Shown: positions 12,319-25,476 of the stretch, in pieces
Position numbering within the stretch: position 1 is the stretch's first letter
Layout: every line of letters begins with the position of its first letter
NCBI GenBank assembly: GCA_008477525.1
Contig: SPDT01000010.1
Location: 1,860,001-1,924,000 of the forward strand
DNA length: 64,000 nt
Direction of reading: 5' to 3'
From: Hypomyces perniciosus
Lineage: Eukaryota; Ascomycota; Sordariomycetes; Hypocreales; Hypocreaceae
The notes under the pieces: generated by a model
The model's input: only the letters and a program-made list of their open reading frames with translations
The model's database searches: none
What the model was told of the DNA's origin: nothing
Translations under genes and position numbers: made by a program

Positions 12319-12900
12319 TGTTAAAAAGGAGGGCTAAAAAGTAAGGATTTCAGTGTATTTGGGTAACCTTCCTATTCTAGCTAGACCTGGAATTAGGCCC
12401 GACGCTAGGACCGAGTTCTGGAGGAACTTCGGTATAAGTCAGGAAATTTCTATTATCTTCAACGATAACAATTGAGCTAGGACCAGCTATCCCGCCTACC
12501 CTAGACTCAATACAATGGCCACAATGGCTATTGTGAAAAATCTGACTAAAATGGTTTCCTGTTTGTATGGCCGTGAGTCGATTTAGCCGATTTCCTATAT
12601 AAATGAATTTTGCGGAAAATAGGAATAGGGCCATGAACCCAATTCTGTCGCCATATTCCTATTATCTAGTCGGAGGACTATTATAGAAGACAAAGCTATT
12701 GTTCATACAATTCACTTCTACACCAGCTGCATATACACTAGATATTCTATAGCTTTCTAGCTATTAGTTCAGTTACAATTCAATTGTTTATCCATTGTAA
12801 ACCCAACTAGACTCTTAGTTGTTTCCTTATTGCTGCGTTGTATACAGCTTCCTAGAAGCCATATATAAATGAGGTTCAGTATAACCTTGTTATTTTAATA
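12319..12900 (+). repeat. Copia B LTR in opposite orientation inside the minus element
   Basis: 582 bp, TGTTAAAAAGGAGGG...TTATTTTAATA, much less mutated than the LTR at 11117. There is no matching 5-bp duplication (ATAAC on the left, ATAGG on the right). The sequence after it jumps back to a position about 49 bp inside the element's 3' end. It therefore looks like a rearrangement product, not a clean solo LTR insertion. The minus ORF 12377-12634 falls within the LTR and is not a gene. Confidence 0.85.
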
Positions 12901-13370
12901 ATAGGATCTAGATATAGGAAAGTAACTAGAATATAAAAAATAAATAAAAGGATAGCTAATATAGCTAAAAATAATAAAGATAGCTAATAGCTAGAAAATA
13001 GCTAATAGCTATAAAAAAGAAAAGGGGGTAAGAACTTTAAGTATAGACGTTAAAGAAAAGCTTAAGATTAAAGAAACTTATAAAGTTCCTTAATTTCGGA
13101 CCTGGAAGAGGCTTAGTAAGCCTATCAGCAACTAGTTTACTAGTTTCCATATAGCTGACTGTAATAATACTATTTTTAACCTGTTCCCTAATATAATTAA
13201 ACTGTAATAGAGTGTGTTTTATTCTATTATACAGGGTAGGGTTATTTAAGGTAGAAATAGCACCTTTATTGTTGTTAAGTAAAGAGATTGGCTATTTAAT
13301 TAATCGATCTACCTCTTTATATAGGCCAATAAACTACTGAATCTCTTTAATAGCTTCTATTTTGTCGAGG
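12901..13370 (-). pseudogene. Copia B RNase H relic, second copy
   Basis: Duplicates the 11743-12245 block with independent point differences. It continues, after element C, at 25477. Its last four bases, CTAT, form one side of the element C target duplication. Confidence 0.8.
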
Positions 13371-13753
13371 GGGAATTGGCACTCCAAAACATACACACAC
13401 CTACACACAACGACTAGTATTGAGCGCGGGAACCGCGCTCCTGACAGAACCACGAAGCGGCGATTAAGTAATGTAGGGGCTAAAAAGATACTGTAGATCA
13501 TTTAATCATAATGCCAGCAGCCAAAAGCAACTAACAGTTACCTTTATACGCCTTAGCGACTGTATTCTTATAGGTAGGGTTATATATTAAAGGGGAAGAA
13601 GGTTATTATTTATTAAACTAAGTTTATCTATATATCTTTATACTTCTATACTTTCCTAATCTAGTAGCTGCTTAAATAAGCAGCTAACCTTTCTCGGGTA
13701 AATTAATAAGAAAAAATACTAGTGTATTAAATATATTAGTTACCTTTAATAAA
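13371..13753 (-). repeat. Element C 3' LTR (copy 1)
   Basis: 383 bp, from TTTGTCGAGGGGG to ACCTTTAATAAA (intact form ACCCCCGACAAA). It contains a short CA-rich microsatellite near 13395-13415 whose length varies among copies. Confidence 0.9.
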
Positions 13754-14734
13754 ACCCTCCCTATAAGTATTCGCGAATAAAAGTAACGAATCTCAATAAA
13801 ATGCTTTTCCTATTAATCCCCCTAATACTAGTATAATAATATTTAAGGAAAATGTAAATAATATAGGAAAGTAGTGGAAAAAGTATTATTAAAAGAAAAA
13901 AAAAAGGAAAGAAAGTCAAAAGCAGAACTACTGCTATTTATATTACTAATTCCTCTCTATTTAATCTATATTAAATTATTCCCTTTCTGTTAAAATTATT
14001 ATAATTAAATAGTCCCTTTTTATTAATCTTTTTATCGCTAAGTATTTTAAGTTACTATCCGCTTATTTTATATCAGTTATCCTATTATTTATATAAGTGT
14101 ATAAACTCATTTTTAAATATTATCTTAAGCCGATTTATCTATTAGCCTAAGTAAGGTTAAGCTGCAGTATATATTTAAGGCTGTAATTCGCTAGACCTAG
14201 GAATATTAAAGTGCGGTTTTCCCTATTACTGCTATAAAGGCTACTATTATAGTTTGCCCTTTTTCGCCTAGTTTTAAAAGAGCTTTTTTATTATCTTTAA
14301 TTATTTACTAGTTAAGTTTAATAGTAACTCTTAAAACTCTTTTATCCTTTAAGTCTTAGTTATCCTTTAATATATTAGAAGAGCTATTACTTTCTTTAAA
14401 AGAAACCGACTTTACATTTAAGGTTTTAATATTATTAGCGACAGCTAGTATAGTTAGCGGGGGTCCTATAGGTTATAGCGTTACTGAGAAACACATTAAC
14501 CTACTTTTAATTGCTAGTCTTATTACTGTTTTTGCAAAAAACGCCGCTTATATTGCCGGGCTAGCAGTATTGTCTTATTTCTTCGCTACTAATACTATTT
14601 ATAGAGCAGGGGAGAATACTTTTCTTTTCCTTTACTGTAACTGGCTCGGCTATATAGTTAAAGGTATAGGTATTATTAGTATAGGAAGTTATATTTTAGG
14701 TGCTGGCTACTATTATTAGAATCTTCTTTAGATA

Positions 14735-17690
14735 CTTAAAGGTAGGAAGGCAACTGATTGTTAAGAAAGACTATTATTATAATAGATTAACCTATTCTCC
14801 TTTATAAAGTCGTTTACTAATACTTTTAGGTCAGCTAGGCATTAACCACTAATCTTTATTATATTCCTCCTATAAGTTATTCTAGGAAAAGCCTATTAGC
14901 CTTAATTTAACTTAATTAAATAGTATTTAATTAAAAAAGGTAGGATATCTTTAATATTTATTTTAGAATTTGTAATAATAAGTTTATTTACTGTTAAAGA
15001 TTAGTATAAAACTTAAATAATATCTATATAGCTTTTAGCCAAGTATTTAAAGTATAGGTATTAGTATTAATTTTAAAGTAAAAGTTTAAATCCCTTTAAG
15101 TTAGTTATTTTATACTTTCTAAAGCTAAAAGAGATAGGGATTCCGCTTAAAGGTCCTGCTAGTTAACTTAATTTAACGCTAATAAGTCTATAAAGCATTT
15201 ACTAGATCTAAAATAGGCTTAAATAGCTATATTTATTAGCTTTAAGTTATTTTATATATAAGATTATATAAAAGCTAAATAAATAAGGAAATCTAGCTTT
15301 TTTAACTATATAGGCCTATAAATTAAGGAACTGCTGCGCTTAGCGCTTACAGTTATATTTATAAGAGTTAAAGTAGTAGAGGTACTTGCGTTTATTAAAA
15401 ATGTAAATATACTAGTGCTTAAGGAAATAAATTAACCTTATAAGAATTTGTTATCTTTTAATAAAATGCTGGAAGTTCTATAGTCTATTAGGAATACTGA
15501 AAGCTTAAAGTACTATTCAATTAAAGGTAAAGGCACCCTTAAAAGTATTTATAAATACTATTATTTTAACTTAGGCTACTTTAATAATCGCTAATCCTTT
15601 TACTATTATATAAAGTATTACCTTTAAAGTAAAGTTTAATATTTATTTTTTATAGAAAAGGTTATATAAAAAGTTATAAATATCTTTAATATAAAAGTGC
15701 TATTTATTTACTTTAAAGTTAAATATTAATATAAGATTTTTATAGTAAATATAGCTTAAAGTAATTATTATTTTAACTAGTAATTATAGGTAGCTAGTAG
15801 TATATTAGTTAAATTAAAGGTAGATCTATAATAGTTAATAGTTATATTAACTTATAATAGGACTAATAGTAAAGCTTTATTTATTTAGCCTAAAAAAGTT
15901 TTTAGTACAGTTTAAGGATACTTGGCTAATATAGTAAAAGAGTAAAGTTCTTAATTTATCTTTTATAGGCTAGAAAAATAAAGTAAAAGGGTAAAGGTTT
16001 TTCTTTACATAGGATATTATAGTAAAGAAGGAAAAAAGGTATAATTAAATAGTTTTAAAGTAGGATTTAAAATAAAGGTAATATTTTGGTTATAGTAAGA
16101 TAGGATTATGTTTAGGTAGATAAAGAGAAGAAAAAGAGGTAAAGTATAATATTATTTTTGTCTTTTTATAGGTGCAGGTATATAGTTTAGTGTATCGGGT
16201 GGTTTCTTTATTGTATATAAATTACTATTCTTTTAAAGTAGCCTTTATAACTTACTTATTTTTTTATTTTCTTTTCTCTCTTTCTCTTTTCTTTTCTTTT
16301 TAATTTTTCTTTAACTATTATTTAATTATAAAAGATCCCGCTAAAAAAGCGTATTATTAATTACCTAATATAGCTGACTTTATTAATATACCTATTATAG
16401 GCAAGAAAACCTTTAGCGAGATTTCTTTATTTTAAAAAGGTTAAACCTAGCTTCATCTCTTTATTTAGCTATTTACTTTAAATAAAGCTTTAGTAAATAG
16501 GTATTATTTAATTAATATCTTTATTTTAACTTTATTCAAGTCTAAAAGTATTTTGCTATTTAGATTATAGGTAATATTAATATTAATTAATTAAACTTAC
16601 TAATCTATTTAAAGATTACTTTCTCCCTTTTATTTACATTATCTTTATTGCTTTTATTATTTATAAAAGGCTATACCTTTAAAGAATATTTTTAGCGCTA
16701 TACTTTTAAAGGCTTTTAATTATATCTTTAAAACATTATACGCGCTATTAAAAAAAAGCTTCTTAAGCCTATCTATATCTTAACAGAGATTTTATATATT
16801 TATAGGTAGTTCTTTTATACTCTTTTTAAGCAGATAGAGTATATTAAGGCCCTGTTTATATTGTTTTATAAACAGCGCAATCCTTGGTTCTGTTAGGGGT
16901 GCCTTTAGATTTAGTCTATTACTGTTATAACTGCTAAGGAATATATCTTATTCCCTTTTTACAACTATATCTCTATCCTAGGTTTCCAATAAAGGGACTA
17001 TTTAAATTGCCTTTAATCTAAAGCCTCTTTTTATATTTAGCGATATCTTTTTAGTTACTAGCTTTCATAAAGTAACTAAAGTATAGCTATTACTTTCCTT
17101 AAAAAGGATTAGATATTTACTTCTATTAAGCTAATAGTCTTTAGCTATTTTAATCCTTTAATAGCCCTTTATTTTATAAAAGACTTTCTTTATTTTAAAG
17201 GAAATAAAAAGGCAGAAAGTTAGGCAATTTAGTAGGTTTAGAAGTTTATTTTAGCTTTTATTACTAAAAAATAAACAATTAATAGGGAAATATAGTTAAT
17301 AAATCATTTAATCTTGCAGTTCTCTTCTTTATAGTATACCTAGGTTATATTTTTTATAGGCGGGGCAGTAGACTTTAATTAGCGGCTGTCTCTTCCCTTT
17401 TAAAAACAGCACTTAGCAGCTGTTTTTTAAAAACATTACTGCTTATCCTCCCTTATATATCCTCTATATAAAGGTAGTTATCTTAACTTATCTGGTTTAT
17501 TTTACGAATAGCTACTTTAAAGTATATAAAGGACTGCGTTTTAGTTGGAATATCTTTTCTTCCTTTAACTTATAAGTATATGCCCTAGTTCTCAGCCAGA
17601 TTATTTAATTTTATTAACTATATATTCTTTTAGTAGTTAAAGAGTTACTATAAAGCTTTTTAAGTTTTTAGTTATTAATAACCTTAATTA
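14735..17690 (+). pseudogene. Element C antisense coding relic (copy 1)
   Basis: Collinear with the better preserved plus-strand relic at 58064-61020, and more heavily mutated: the ATG at 58064 corresponds to ATA here. Blocks such as DPAKKAYY..., IGKKTFS and, in the next frame, YTPEEYF-like residues are still visible near 16340-16700. The function is unknown; see the copy 2 entry for detail. It is opposite in direction to pol and lies between the integrase and the 3' LTR. Confidence 0.5.
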
Positions 17691-18734
17691 TTACTCTATT
17701 AACTGCTTTATCTTTAAGTAAATCTTTATTTGCCTTTAGATTTTAATCTATAAAAGTCTCTTTATTATCTTTAACTATTTATTAACTAAATTTATTTTTT
17801 ATAAACTTCTTTAAATATTTGCCTAAATAAATTTTATTAAGCAGGACTTTATTTAATATTTTTAATTTATATACTTTTATTATATCTATTTAAAACTTAA
17901 TCTTAAATAGGCCTAGTTAATATATCCTTAGTTTTATATCTTTTAAAAGGTCCCTTTAATACTTTGCATTATAGAGTAAAATAAAGTTATTAAAGAGGAG
18001 TGGTTTAGCTGCTTTTTGCAGTAAATACTAATTATTAGTATCTATCCTTTTAATTAATATTTAGCAAAACGCAGTCACTCTCTCCTAGGCTGTTTTAATA
18101 TCTCTCTCTTTTTTTTTAAGTATATAGATATACGCTATTAATTAATTTTCTATTATATAGACTTTATCTTAGTTAATTAGCCGCTAAATAAGTAATTTTA
18201 CCTTTAAGGGAAAAATTGGTTTTTAGTTAAATAATAGGTAAAACGCGGAATACCCTGTTAAGCTTGTCACTATATATATATCAGCTATAATCGCCTTATC
18301 TAAATTCTAGAACTACTTTTTATTAAGCCTAGCTATTTTTCCTAATGCTAATATTAAACTCTAATAGCTAACTTTTACTGCAGTATTAGCTTTAAGGTTA
18401 TATACTAATATCTAAATAATTTTAACTTTTAAATTAATTAATACTTTTAAAAGTATTTTTTTTATTTCTAGTCTTTTATTTATAATAGCTTAAATTATTA
18501 TACTAAATTAATATATTTATTTAAATATAAACTTTATTATTACTGCTAATAATAAAGTAAATATAGGTTTTACTTTTACTTATCTATAAAAGTTATATTT
18601 TCCTTTAAATAAATAGATATATTTACAGTTACTTAAGATATATTAGGTATTAAAATAGACTTTCTTTATAGGCCTGGTTAGTTCTATTGCAATAGCTAGC
18701 TCTGTAAAGCAGTATAGATTAAAGCCTTAATATT

Positions 18735-19010
18735 AAGGGCATAATATAACTGCCTTGCATATATTGTTCTATATCTGCAGCTACTAGTATCTTTCCTTTA
18801 AAAACTAGAAAATTACTTTTTGGCCTTTATAGCCTATTTTAGCATAGCACTGCTAAATAGCTGTTTTCTTTAAGGTTAGGCTGTTAAGGATAAATATAGG
18901 TTAGCGGCAGTGTTTTATTAGTTTTGCCTATAATTTCCTATCTTTTATAATAAACCTTTTTACTTTATTCTTAAATTGCTAGAAGTCTATAGCTAAAAGA
19001 TTAAATAATT
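18735..19010 (-). pseudogene. Element C integrase N-terminal (HHCC) relic (copy 1)
   Basis: Collinear with 62065-62340, where the minus-strand residues run FIIKDGKL..., then YTEIGYKS and finally YQWPQ, the spacing of the HHCC zinc-binding domain that precedes a retroviral-type integrase core. Most zinc ligands are lost to Tyr. Confidence 0.65.
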
Positions 19011-19269
19011 TCTATATTATTTAAAGGTACTGCGTAATTTATTAAAACTCTTTACTATACTCCTCCCCTAACAGTATAAATAAAATCGTACCTAAGTATA
19101 TATTTATAAAATCTTTTAAGTCCCCTTTTTTCTTAGCTTTAGCCTTATTTATAGCAGTTACTGGTTTATAGGATAAAGTATCCGCTATAATATTTTCTTT
19201 CCTAGGGATATACTTAGCAGTAAAGTTAAAAAGAAGGATATAATTAATCTATTAGGTTATATACCTGCT

Positions 19270-19540
19270 AGGGATATTATTAATTTTACCGTTTATTTAA
19301 TTAATAACTACCTTAATGTCTGTTTCTAATATAAATAAAAGCCTATAGATATAAGTATATAGCCTTTTAAAGGCTTAAAGTAAGGCTTTGTATTCTTTCT
19401 TTATAGCGTTATACTTTATTTCTAATAAAAGCTAATATTTACTTTTATATTAAATTAGTTATCTTTTCCCTTTTATAATCTATATTAAAACAGCCCCCTA
19501 GCCTACTATACTGGCGTTAACTATAAAGATCACCTCCCTA
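19270..19540 (-). pseudogene. Element C RNase H relic (copy 1)
   Basis: Corresponds to 62600-62870. The minus-strand order is a VNASIVG-type block (catalytic D to N), then KKEYKALL, then a LETDAK-type block. Stops are frequent. Confidence 0.7.
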
Positions 19541-19769
19541 TATCCTTTATTTATATTTAATATTACTGGTATTAAGGCGGAAATAATAAACTCTTTAAAT
19601 TTATTTATAACTTACTGTTATTCTTTAATTTACTTTTAAAGGGCATTTTTCTTTAATAGGGTTATTAAGGGCTTAGTAATCCACGCGAAATATTCAATCT
19701 AGCATCTATAGTAGCTAACTAAACTAAAAAAAGATTAAACTTTATTAATAGTTTTATAGTTCTTTTATT

Positions 19770-20570
19770 CTTTAATTTTAATAATTTTGCCTATAGCTAG
19801 TTAATGCCCTTTTATTCTATATAAGTACCCTACTAACTTAGCAGATTCTTAATAAAAGATTAATTTTACTGCTGAAATTATATATCTTAATAGTTTAATA
19901 TTTACCAGGGTTTTATCTAGGTTTTACAGATACTTTAAAATATAGTATTAACCCTAGGTATTGCTTCTTTACTGCTATATATAGACTTTAAACCTTATAC
20001 TATCATATTATTTAAAAATAGTTAATAAACTATAAGTATAAAAGTAAATAGTATTTAAAGAATAATATATTAAAATTGCGCTATTAAGTTTATAGCGCCT
20101 ATTAAAAGAGTGCAGTATCTTAAAAGGCTAATAGGGCTTGCAAATATAGTTATATTTTAGCTTTTCTCGTTAAAAGGGATTTAATTATAGCCTAAGAAAA
20201 AGTCTAATAATAACAGTATTATATAACCCGCAAAGTCCTTATTAAATTAATTTACGTTTAAGGGAATAAAGGTATCCCTAATAGTTACTTTATTTATCTA
20301 TATAATAGAGTTAATAAAGCAAAGGCCACTATCTTTCTTCTATACTAGGAAAAACAGGTTTCTATATAGCCTATAGCCTTCCTTTAAAAGACCTTTTTTA
20401 ATATATATTTATAGCAGGTTAATTACTTTCTTCTCTATACCTTTAAAAATTAAGATACTACTGCTCTGCCAAGTATTATACTCTACTATATAAATACTTT
20501 ATAGTAGGGCAATTTTAGGGTCCAGCTTTCTATATTTTGTAAAATCTTAAGAAAGTGCTATTTCTTTATT
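19770..20570 (-). pseudogene. Element C reverse transcriptase relic (copy 1)
   Basis: Minus-strand counterpart of 63090-63900. The active-site region lies at about 20000-20015. Reading order and identity follow copy 2, but more Gln/Trp codons have become stops. Confidence 0.75.
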
Positions 20571-23500
20571 TTTTAAGATTTATATTAAGATTATAGTTTC
20601 TTATATTATTAATTTCCGTTTTACTATCTTTAAGATTACTGCCAGGCAGTCTAGTATAAGTCTTAACCTAGCTTTAATCGGTAAGAATTTTAGTGTAATA
20701 TATTTAGTAAATAAAGTATTAAGGTCTAAATTATCTTTAACTTTATCTTACTTTTTCTATTTTTAATAAAGACTTTTAGCAGGAATAGAACTGTTAGACA
20801 GGGTATTATCTACTGGATAGGTTTTTATGCCTTTCTTTTTATATATAATATTAGTTCTAATCTGCTTGCGCTTCCGCGCTTTCCTTTAAGACTTTCTCTT
20901 TTATTCTTCTACTCCTTTAAATTCCTTTACTGCTTTCTTTATTGCTTTTATTTAATCTTTTAACTTATTAGCCAATAGTAGCTAAATTAAATCCTCCCTA
21001 GCTTACTTTAATAGTCTATATAAAACCTCCTCCCTAAAAGTAAAGTAAAGGTTTTCTAAGCTTTCTTTTACTTTATTAACTTTACATTTAAATATAAAGT
21101 TAATATTTATTTTAGCTTTAAATTATATAATGCCTTTATTTTATATTTTTAATAGATAGCTTTAGCAGTTAAAGTAATAACTTAAATATTCCTTATTCTG
21201 CATTTTATATATAAATCCCTATTCTTTAATATATAATTAAATATTAACTGCGCAGCCTAAATAAATAGCATCTTAAGAATAAAGGGCATTAAGATATTAT
21301 TAGGTGCAATATAAAATCTAGCTGCTATCTAGGTATTGCCTATATATACCTAAATAATAGTTTCGCTATATATATTTACTTACCTATTATTAAATGCAGT
21401 ATTAACTGCTTTATAAAAGTATATTATTATACTATATTTTACAGCTAGCTAATAAAAGATAATATTTCCCTTTAACTTTAAGTTTATAAATGCTTTAATA
21501 AATATACTATTAGGCTCTTTTAAATATACCTATATTTATAGTAGGTTTTATAAATAGTAGAAGATCTTTTTTATTTAAACTATATAAATCCAGGTTATAG
21601 ACTTTTATAACCGATTTACTTTATAGTTACTAGCTATATATAGTTACTTTAGCTTATAAAAGTATATTTCTAAAGGTAATAATAGGTTTAGGTCTTTAAG
21701 ATTAAATGACTCTTTATTTCATAATCCCTTTATTAGTAAAGGTTATAAGGTTACAGTTTTAAAAGGTTAATCCTATAGTAACTAAATAACTTATATAGTT
21801 AATTTTATATATACAGTTATTATATTTAATCTTTTTAATAGTTTTTCCTTTAAAGGATATTTATATATAAAAATAGATATTATTTAATATAAGGTATATT
21901 TAAAAATAGTTAAGTTAATTTTCCTATAAAACTATATTTCAGTAATCCTTTATAATTTCGCAATTAAGTCTACTTTTAAAGTATTTGCGAGTTTTAGAAT
22001 AGTATTTAAAAGAGTATTAGTTTTAAGCTTAATTGCATTATTTAGAATTACTACTTGGATTATTATCTTAGTTTACTTTACTTTTAGTAATTCCTCCCTA
22101 TTTTTAATGCCTTTAATTCTGCCTTTTTTATTGCGTCGCAGTCTAAATAATATAGCCTTTAAGGTTATAGGTATAGGGTCTAAATGCAGTTACTCTTTCT
22201 TAATCAGTTTTTCCACTTAAAGCAGTAACGGCTCCTCTTTAGCTTACTTATCCGCCTTATTAATTATATAAACACACTTTTATCCCCTGCCAGTTATAAA
22301 GTTAGCAAAAAGAGTCTAATCAAATAATTCCTTAATTAAACTGGCCTAATTATATTTATTTAAAGGTTCTTTTAAGGAAACTGTTTTAGCTAAGTTTATA
22401 AAAAAATTCTTAACCCCTTTTATTTATATATTATCCCTTTTTTCAGCAATTATTTAATCTCTGCCTGTAAAGTATATAATATTTATTATTAGTCCCTTTA
22501 TAGGAATTATATTTAACCTTTATAGTGCCTAGATTTTAAATATTTCTTTATATACTATTTTATTATAAATAATATTAAAGAGTTTAGCTTTATAAGTAAT
22601 TGGTTTTTAGTTAAAGAAGCTAGGTTCTATTTTTTTCGCAAGTAATAGGCTTAAAGAAACCTTATTTTAAGCTCTAAACGATTCTACCTAAAGCGCTAGC
22701 ATTTTTTATATATAGGTCCTGATAGTTATAATTAATGTAATAAGTTAAGGCGGGACTAGGGTTTTCCGCAGGCCTACTTAAGTTATTTTTACTGCTAGGT
22801 TATATATTATAAACCTATAGCCTTTATTATAGGCTAACTTGGTATAGTTTTAAAGAAAATAGTCTTTATTTTTATAATACTAGCAGTATTTAATATTAAT
22901 AACTGCCTTTAAGTAGTTAATAAAAAAGGTGTTTAGTATATTATTATATAAAAAGTCTATTATATTAATATTATTAATAGCGATTATTAAAGTAAAAGGT
23001 CTTTATTTAGGTTTATTACTACTAGTAGTAATATAATAATATTCTTTTTTTCTTAGGTTAATTGCTATTTCTTTCTGTTAAAGGAGTTAAATCGCTAGTT
23101 TATTAAATTTTTTAAATAAAGTATTTATTTAATCTTTAAGCTGTAAAGTTATAATTAATTCTATAGGTTTAGGCTATTCTTCTTTTCGCTTTCTTATCCT
23201 TAGGCTTAACTTTAACTTAAATAAATCTAATAAGTCTTTAGTCTTAAATAATCCTTTATTAAACTCTTAAAAACAGGCTCTTTAAATGTTAAGCTCTACT
23301 AGTATTCTATTATAAAAAAGTATCCAGACTTTAATATATATTAAATCCTCAAAATCGTTAATTTCTTTAATCCCTTTAAAAGCTATTATTAGCTAGAGTA
23401 GCTTTAATAGTATTACTTTTACAACATTATAAAAATACAGTATTACTATCCTTTAATTTTTCTTATTAAGTTTTTAATAGAGATATTAATATTAAAGCAA

Positions 23501-25069
23501 CTAATCTATTATAAACTATATTCCTATAGGTTTATAGCAATAAAGGTTTTAAAGTTATACTATATATAATTTTAATCGATCTTTATCCTATTACTTATAG
23601 TATTATAAAAGTTCTTTCTTTATTTTATTTTAGCTAATACTTTCTTTAATAAAAATCTAAACTATCTTTTATTCCTTTATTTTTATAAACAGTTTTAAGT
23701 ACCTCCTTTAATCCTTAGTCAAGATTCCTTAATCTTCTATTTCTTACTTATAGTTTCTCAGGAACTAAAATATATTCTTACTATTAAATTTACTTATAAA
23801 GTTAATCCCTATTAATGGCTTTATACCCTAGATATTTTTAAAGGCTTAAAAAAAAAAAAGAACTTTTAGGATAGTAATTTCCCCTTTTCCGCTAAAAAGC
23901 CTAATCTTTCCCTAGATTTTATTATAATAGATATAGATATTATTAATATTAGGTTAAATATATAATTAAATAATTCTTTAGGTTAAAGGGTTAAAGATAA
24001 AGTTGCGTCTAGTATTCTAGTAAAAGGAGGTTATTAGTTTAATTTAAACTCTTTTACTTTAAATTAAAGTAAATTATTAAAGTTTTAATTAAATAGTTCT
24101 TTAATAAACGAATGCCTTTTCTTTTGCAGATTAGAGTTATCTGATTTAGATAACTGGCCTTTGAAGGAGTATTCTTCTCTCAGCTAAAAAAGGGATATAT
24201 TCCTTTAGTAATAAAGCTATAGTAATATATTCTGCTAATATAAAGAGTTTTTTCGCAAAAACGAAAGGTTGCGTTTATTTATCTAGGATAAAGAAATCAG
24301 CTGGTCTTTTAGGGATAGTTTCCTGCATTAATGCTAGTTGTAAGATATTAGGTTATTATTATTTTTATATCTTCTTTAAATATCTTTAATATAAGTAAAG
24401 ACAGCCTATATATTAGAGATTATAAAAGTAATAAAAATAATACTTTTATTTAAAGTTAAAAAAAACCTGGCCAAGAATATCAGTAAAACTAAAATAAAGT
24501 CTCTATATTAGGAGATTAAATAATTAATATATCTTGTATTAGCCCCCTATAGCTATTCCACCTATTAACCTACCTGCTAGTAAATAAAATAAGGGTTATA
24601 ATAATATATTAATAGTTTAGGGGGGCTTAGGTTATATAGTGCTAACCGTTTTACCTATATATTTACTTTTACTATAGCGACTAGTCTTTTAGTAATTTTC
24701 TTTAGGATCTTAGCTCTCGATTAGCAGGTATTATTAACTGGTAGTTTTTTAAAGTTCCGCTCTTTTATTATATTTTAATGCATTACGCCTAGGTTAACTA
24801 ATCCTGATATCTTTTCGGAAATTGCAACCAGATAACCTGTATTTTCAGAGTTAAGTATTATACTAATCTATATTAAATAGTTATAAAAAGGGTTTTAGGC
24901 TATTTCCCTCAGCTAATCGTTTTATATTTATACAGAGACTAAGTAAAGCCAGCCTATAATTCTATTAATAGTTAAGTAAAGGTAAGTCTTAATAGCAGTA
25001 TAAAAGTGCCTTTAGTAATTACTTCCTAGGATGCAATCCCTAAGATTTCCCCCTGTCTTAGTTACCAGT

Positions 25070-25476
25070 TTTGTCGAGGGGGAATTAACACTCCAAAACA
25101 TATACACAACATACATATACACCCGCACACAACAACTGGTATCGAGCGCGGGAACCGCGCTCCTGACAGAACCATAAAGCAGCGATTAAGTAATATAGGG
25201 GCTAAAAAGATATTGCAGATTATTTAATTATAATGCCAGCAGCTAAAAGCAACTAACAGTTACCTTTATACGCCTTAATAACTGTATTCTTACAGGTAAG
25301 GTTATATATTAAAGGGGGAAAAAGGTTATTATTTATTAAACTAGGTCTATTTATATATCTTTATACTCCTATACTTTCCTAATCCAGTAGCTGCTTAAAT
25401 AAGCAGCCAACCTTTCTCGGGTAAGCTAACAAGAAAAAATGCTGGTGCGTTAGGTATATTAGTTACCCCTAATAAA
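25070..25476 (-). repeat. Element C 5' LTR (copy 1)
   Basis: 407 bp, TTTGTCGAGGGGG...ACCCCTAATAAA, followed by CTAT. Better preserved than the left LTR. The 24-bp length difference comes largely from the CA-rich tract. Confidence 0.9.

Larger units (their letters stand above)
13371..25476 (-). mobile_element. Element C, large gypsy-type LTR retrotransposon, full length (copy 1)
   Basis: 12,106 bp between LTRs 13371-13753 and 25070-25476, with 4-bp duplication CTAT on both outer sides (13367-13370, 25477-25480). Integrase, RNase H and reverse transcriptase relics lie in that order from left to right on the minus strand, so pol runs leftward. A purine tract (TATAGGGAGGG on the minus strand) abuts the left LTR. 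A possible primer site beginning TGGTAAC abuts the right one. Roughly 14.7-17.7 kb carries an unrelated plus-strand coding relic. About 20.7-25.0 kb should hold protease and gag, but I recognise no motif there. Collinear with 56667-64000. Confidence 0.9.
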
